Assembly: GCA_020047815.1 (NCBI GenBank)
Contig: JAIFNG010000029.1
Coordinates: forward strand, 1 to 47,754
Source: Anaerolinea sp.
GTDB lineage: Bacteria; Chloroflexota; Anaerolineae; Anaerolineales; Villigracilaceae
DNA: 47,754 nucleotides
Direction of reading: 5' to 3'
In this document: positions 46,219 through 47,754 of the stretch, one piece after another
Numbering within the stretch: position 1 is the first letter of the stretch
How the letters are laid out: the number at the start of each line of letters is the position of its first letter
Position numbers and translations under genes: made by a program
The notes under the pieces: generated by a model
Database searches by the model: none
What the model saw: the letters and a program-made list of their open reading frames with translations, nothing else
What the model was told of the DNA's origin: nothing

Positions 46219-47253
46219 TTACCAACCCAAATCTTTTTCATACTTCCATTTGATCAGGAGTTCGCCTGCAACATCCTTGAACAAAGTTTTATCCTTCTCA
46301 GTAAATAGCCGTGCCCAATTGCCAGCCTGGCCTTTGGGGAGGAAGGAGGCGATACCTTCGTTACGTTTCGACTGCCATTCCTCATCGGGGTTGGATGACA
46401 TCTCGTCGTGCAGGATTTTTTCGAAGGAAGGATCGACCTCTTTCACACCAAGGAACTTCCAAAATTTGCTCATTTCTTTAAAAGGTTGGATAAGAAGATC
46501 TTCGTAACGCAAGTCAAGGTAATTTTCACCAAAAAGCCTCCGACCTTCATCATCTGTTTCCGCCAGGTTTTTCACCCACCCCCCCGCCACACGGCGGATG
46601 AAAGCTTCGGTAAAAATCGAATGGGCACCTTTGGCAAACGGAGCAGAATCGTTTTTTAACGCTGCGATAATTCGTTTATCCTCCGAGGTCAGGAACTTCG
46701 ATTCCTCCACAAAATTCCGAAAGCGTTCAGAGATCAACACATCCCGCCCGTCACGGACAATATTGACCAGCTTCGCATCAGGGTAAACTGAGTACAGATC
46801 GCGCACTGCCTGACCATGAATTGTGGACGAGGGACTTTTGTCGCCTACGATCATTTTTCCTTCGCGGGCAGCTTCGCGCTCCATAATAAAATCAGCGACA
46901 GCGCGCATTACAAGCGGAGATAGATCACGTCCCTGATTCCAGCGGTTGGACTTGCGTGTTAGCCATTCCTCGGCTTCTGAGGTGTTAACAAGTGACTTAA
47001 GCAAAGGCTGGCGCGTGAAGAAATGCGCCTGATAATTGCAATGCACTTCGGGGTGCAGGCGGGCGAGACGTGTAAGCAAAGTCGTGCCTGAACGGGCATG
47101 ACCGAATATAAAAAACTTGTCGCGCGGGAAAAACATCCGCGCTTCGGCTACTTCTTCCGCAGTGATGGCGGGGATGGGATTACGGTTTACCTTTCTGGGT
47201 TCGCCCAGAAAAAGGATTTTGGCGGCAAGCTTGAAGCGGCTAAAAAATGGCAT
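46219..47253 (-). CDS. Sulfotransferase family protein
   Basis: 344 residues. The PAPS-binding 5'-phosphosulfate loop is FIFGHARSGTTLLTRLARLH and the 3'-phosphate site is VNIVRDGRDVLISERFRNF, both characteristic of the family. The enzyme transfers sulfate from PAPS, probably to a carbohydrate or lipid; the acceptor is unknown. Co-directional with the Gfo/Idh/MocA gene. The downstream membrane-protein gene starts 222 bp away on the other strand. Confidence 0.88.
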   Translation of the reverse strand: MPFFSRFKLAAKILFLGEPRKVNRNPIPAITAEEVAEARMFFPRDKFFIFGHARSGTTLLTRLARLHPEVHCNYQAHFFTRQPLLKSLVNTSEAEEWLTRKSNRWNQGRDLSPLVMRAVADFIMEREAAREGKMIVGDKSPSSTIHGQAVRDLYSVYPDAKLVNIVRDGRDVLISERFRNFVEESKFLTSEDKRIIAALKNDSAPFAKGAHSIFTEAFIRRVAGGWVKNLAETDDEGRRLFGENYLDLRYEDLLIQPFKEMSKFWKFLGVKEVDPSFEKILHDEMSSNPDEEWQSKRNEGIASFLPKGQAGNWARLFTEKDKTLFKDVAGELLIKWKYEKDLGW

Positions 47254-47474
47254 GGTTCTCCTGTTATCAACCCTGATTTTACTGGAAATGAGGGAATGTG
47301 TGCCAATCTCTTCGAATTTAAAAAGCGTGCAACCCCCACGTGCCCTGATGGGTCTCTATGTTGGCGGGCTAAATCCACGCTGCAGCACGCGTGGATAAAA
47401 TCCGCCATATTAATTTTCAAAACGCTTCGTGCTGCTATGATAAACTTACCTCAGTAAATTAACTGGAAAGCGCA

Positions 47475-47754
47475 ATGAAACATTCCCTACAAATCGCACT
47501 CAAATCATGGTTTCAACTCACTCTCCTGGTTATCGCCAGTCTCATATTCATTTATCTTAGGAACGGCACAACGGGGATTAACCTTTTTATTCAGCAATGG
47601 CCCCTGTCCAACCTGGCTGTGACGTTGGCATCCACCACACTTACCTGGCTTTTACTGGGCACCCTCCTCTACATGCTTGCCAATGGAAAGATCCATGCGG
47701 GAAACCTCTGGCTCACGATGGGATTCTTCCTTATCATATTCATTTATTTGGGCA
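47475..47754 (+). CDS. Polytopic membrane protein, 3' partial
   Basis: Open from the ATG at 47475 to the right window edge. The visible ~93 residues contain three hydrophobic segments (LTLLVIASLIFIYL, LAVTLASTTLTWLLLGTLLYML, LTMGFFLIIFIYLG). The family cannot be named from this part. It is divergent from the sulfotransferase gene; nothing certain was found in the 221 bp between them. Confidence 0.7.
   Translation, partial: MKHSLQIALKSWFQLTLLVIASLIFIYLRNGTTGINLFIQQWPLSNLAVTLASTTLTWLLLGTLLYMLANGKIHAGNLWLTMGFFLIIFIYLG

Overview
The window reads as a chromosomal segment of a Gram-negative-like, probably anaerobic bacterium. Chloroflexota (Anaerolineae) is my best guess. It rests on the gene mix: a fixABCX cluster, a citramalate-synthase isoleucine route, a RecQ-PRTase fusion, membrane-associated NarX/NarL-type signalling, and lipoproteins with Thr/Pro-rich linkers. 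This is inference; no rRNA or other phylogenetic marker is present. I saw no tRNA, rRNA, CRISPR array, insertion sequence or phage gene.

Layout. (1) 1-4511, plus strand: a 5'-truncated recQ-like helicase fused to a C-terminal ComF-like phosphoribosyltransferase domain, a dprA-like gene, and a hypothetical gene whose frame is interrupted by a TAG near its start and a TAA near its end. (2) 4630-8614: a Fic-family AMPylase, a palindrome-rich gap with a perfect 46-bp palindrome, a glycerol-1-phosphate-dehydrogenase-like enzyme, and a divergent TIM-barrel protein. (3) 8896-12472, minus strand: fixA-fixB-fixC-fixX, an electron-transfer-flavoprotein system, with a good sigma70-like promoter. (4) 12601-26042, plus strand: a complete branched-chain amino acid operon in the order leader peptide-ilvD-ilvB-ilvN-ilvC-leuA-orf58-leuC-leuD-cimA-leuB-ilvE, closed by an intrinsic terminator. 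CimA makes 2-oxobutyrate from pyruvate and acetyl-CoA, so with the ilv genes the cluster can make Val, Leu and Ile without threonine deaminase. (5) 26068-37780: a histidine kinase/response regulator pair, a cytochrome P450 with altered signature residues, a lipoprotein, radC, acylphosphatase, a HExxH peptidase, an AEC transporter divergent from a double-HTH MerR regulator, an aldo/keto reductase and a PH-like protein. (6) 37997-47754: a short UvrA paralogue (UvrA2 type), a zinc-ribbon membrane protein, an S33 lipoprotein peptidase, an HDAC-family deacetylase, a Gfo/Idh/MocA oxidoreductase with a sulfotransferase, and the start of a polytopic membrane protein.

The most interesting signal lies between fixA and ilvD. 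A consensus-like promoter drives a 34-codon peptide whose codons 5-20 include 13 Leu/Val/Ile codons. It is followed by mutually exclusive RNA pairings (1:2, 2:3, 3:4) ending in a textbook terminator just before ilvD. This is the architecture of ribosome-mediated transcription attenuation, comparable in logic to enterobacterial ilvL. Its folding and function here are inferred from sequence only.
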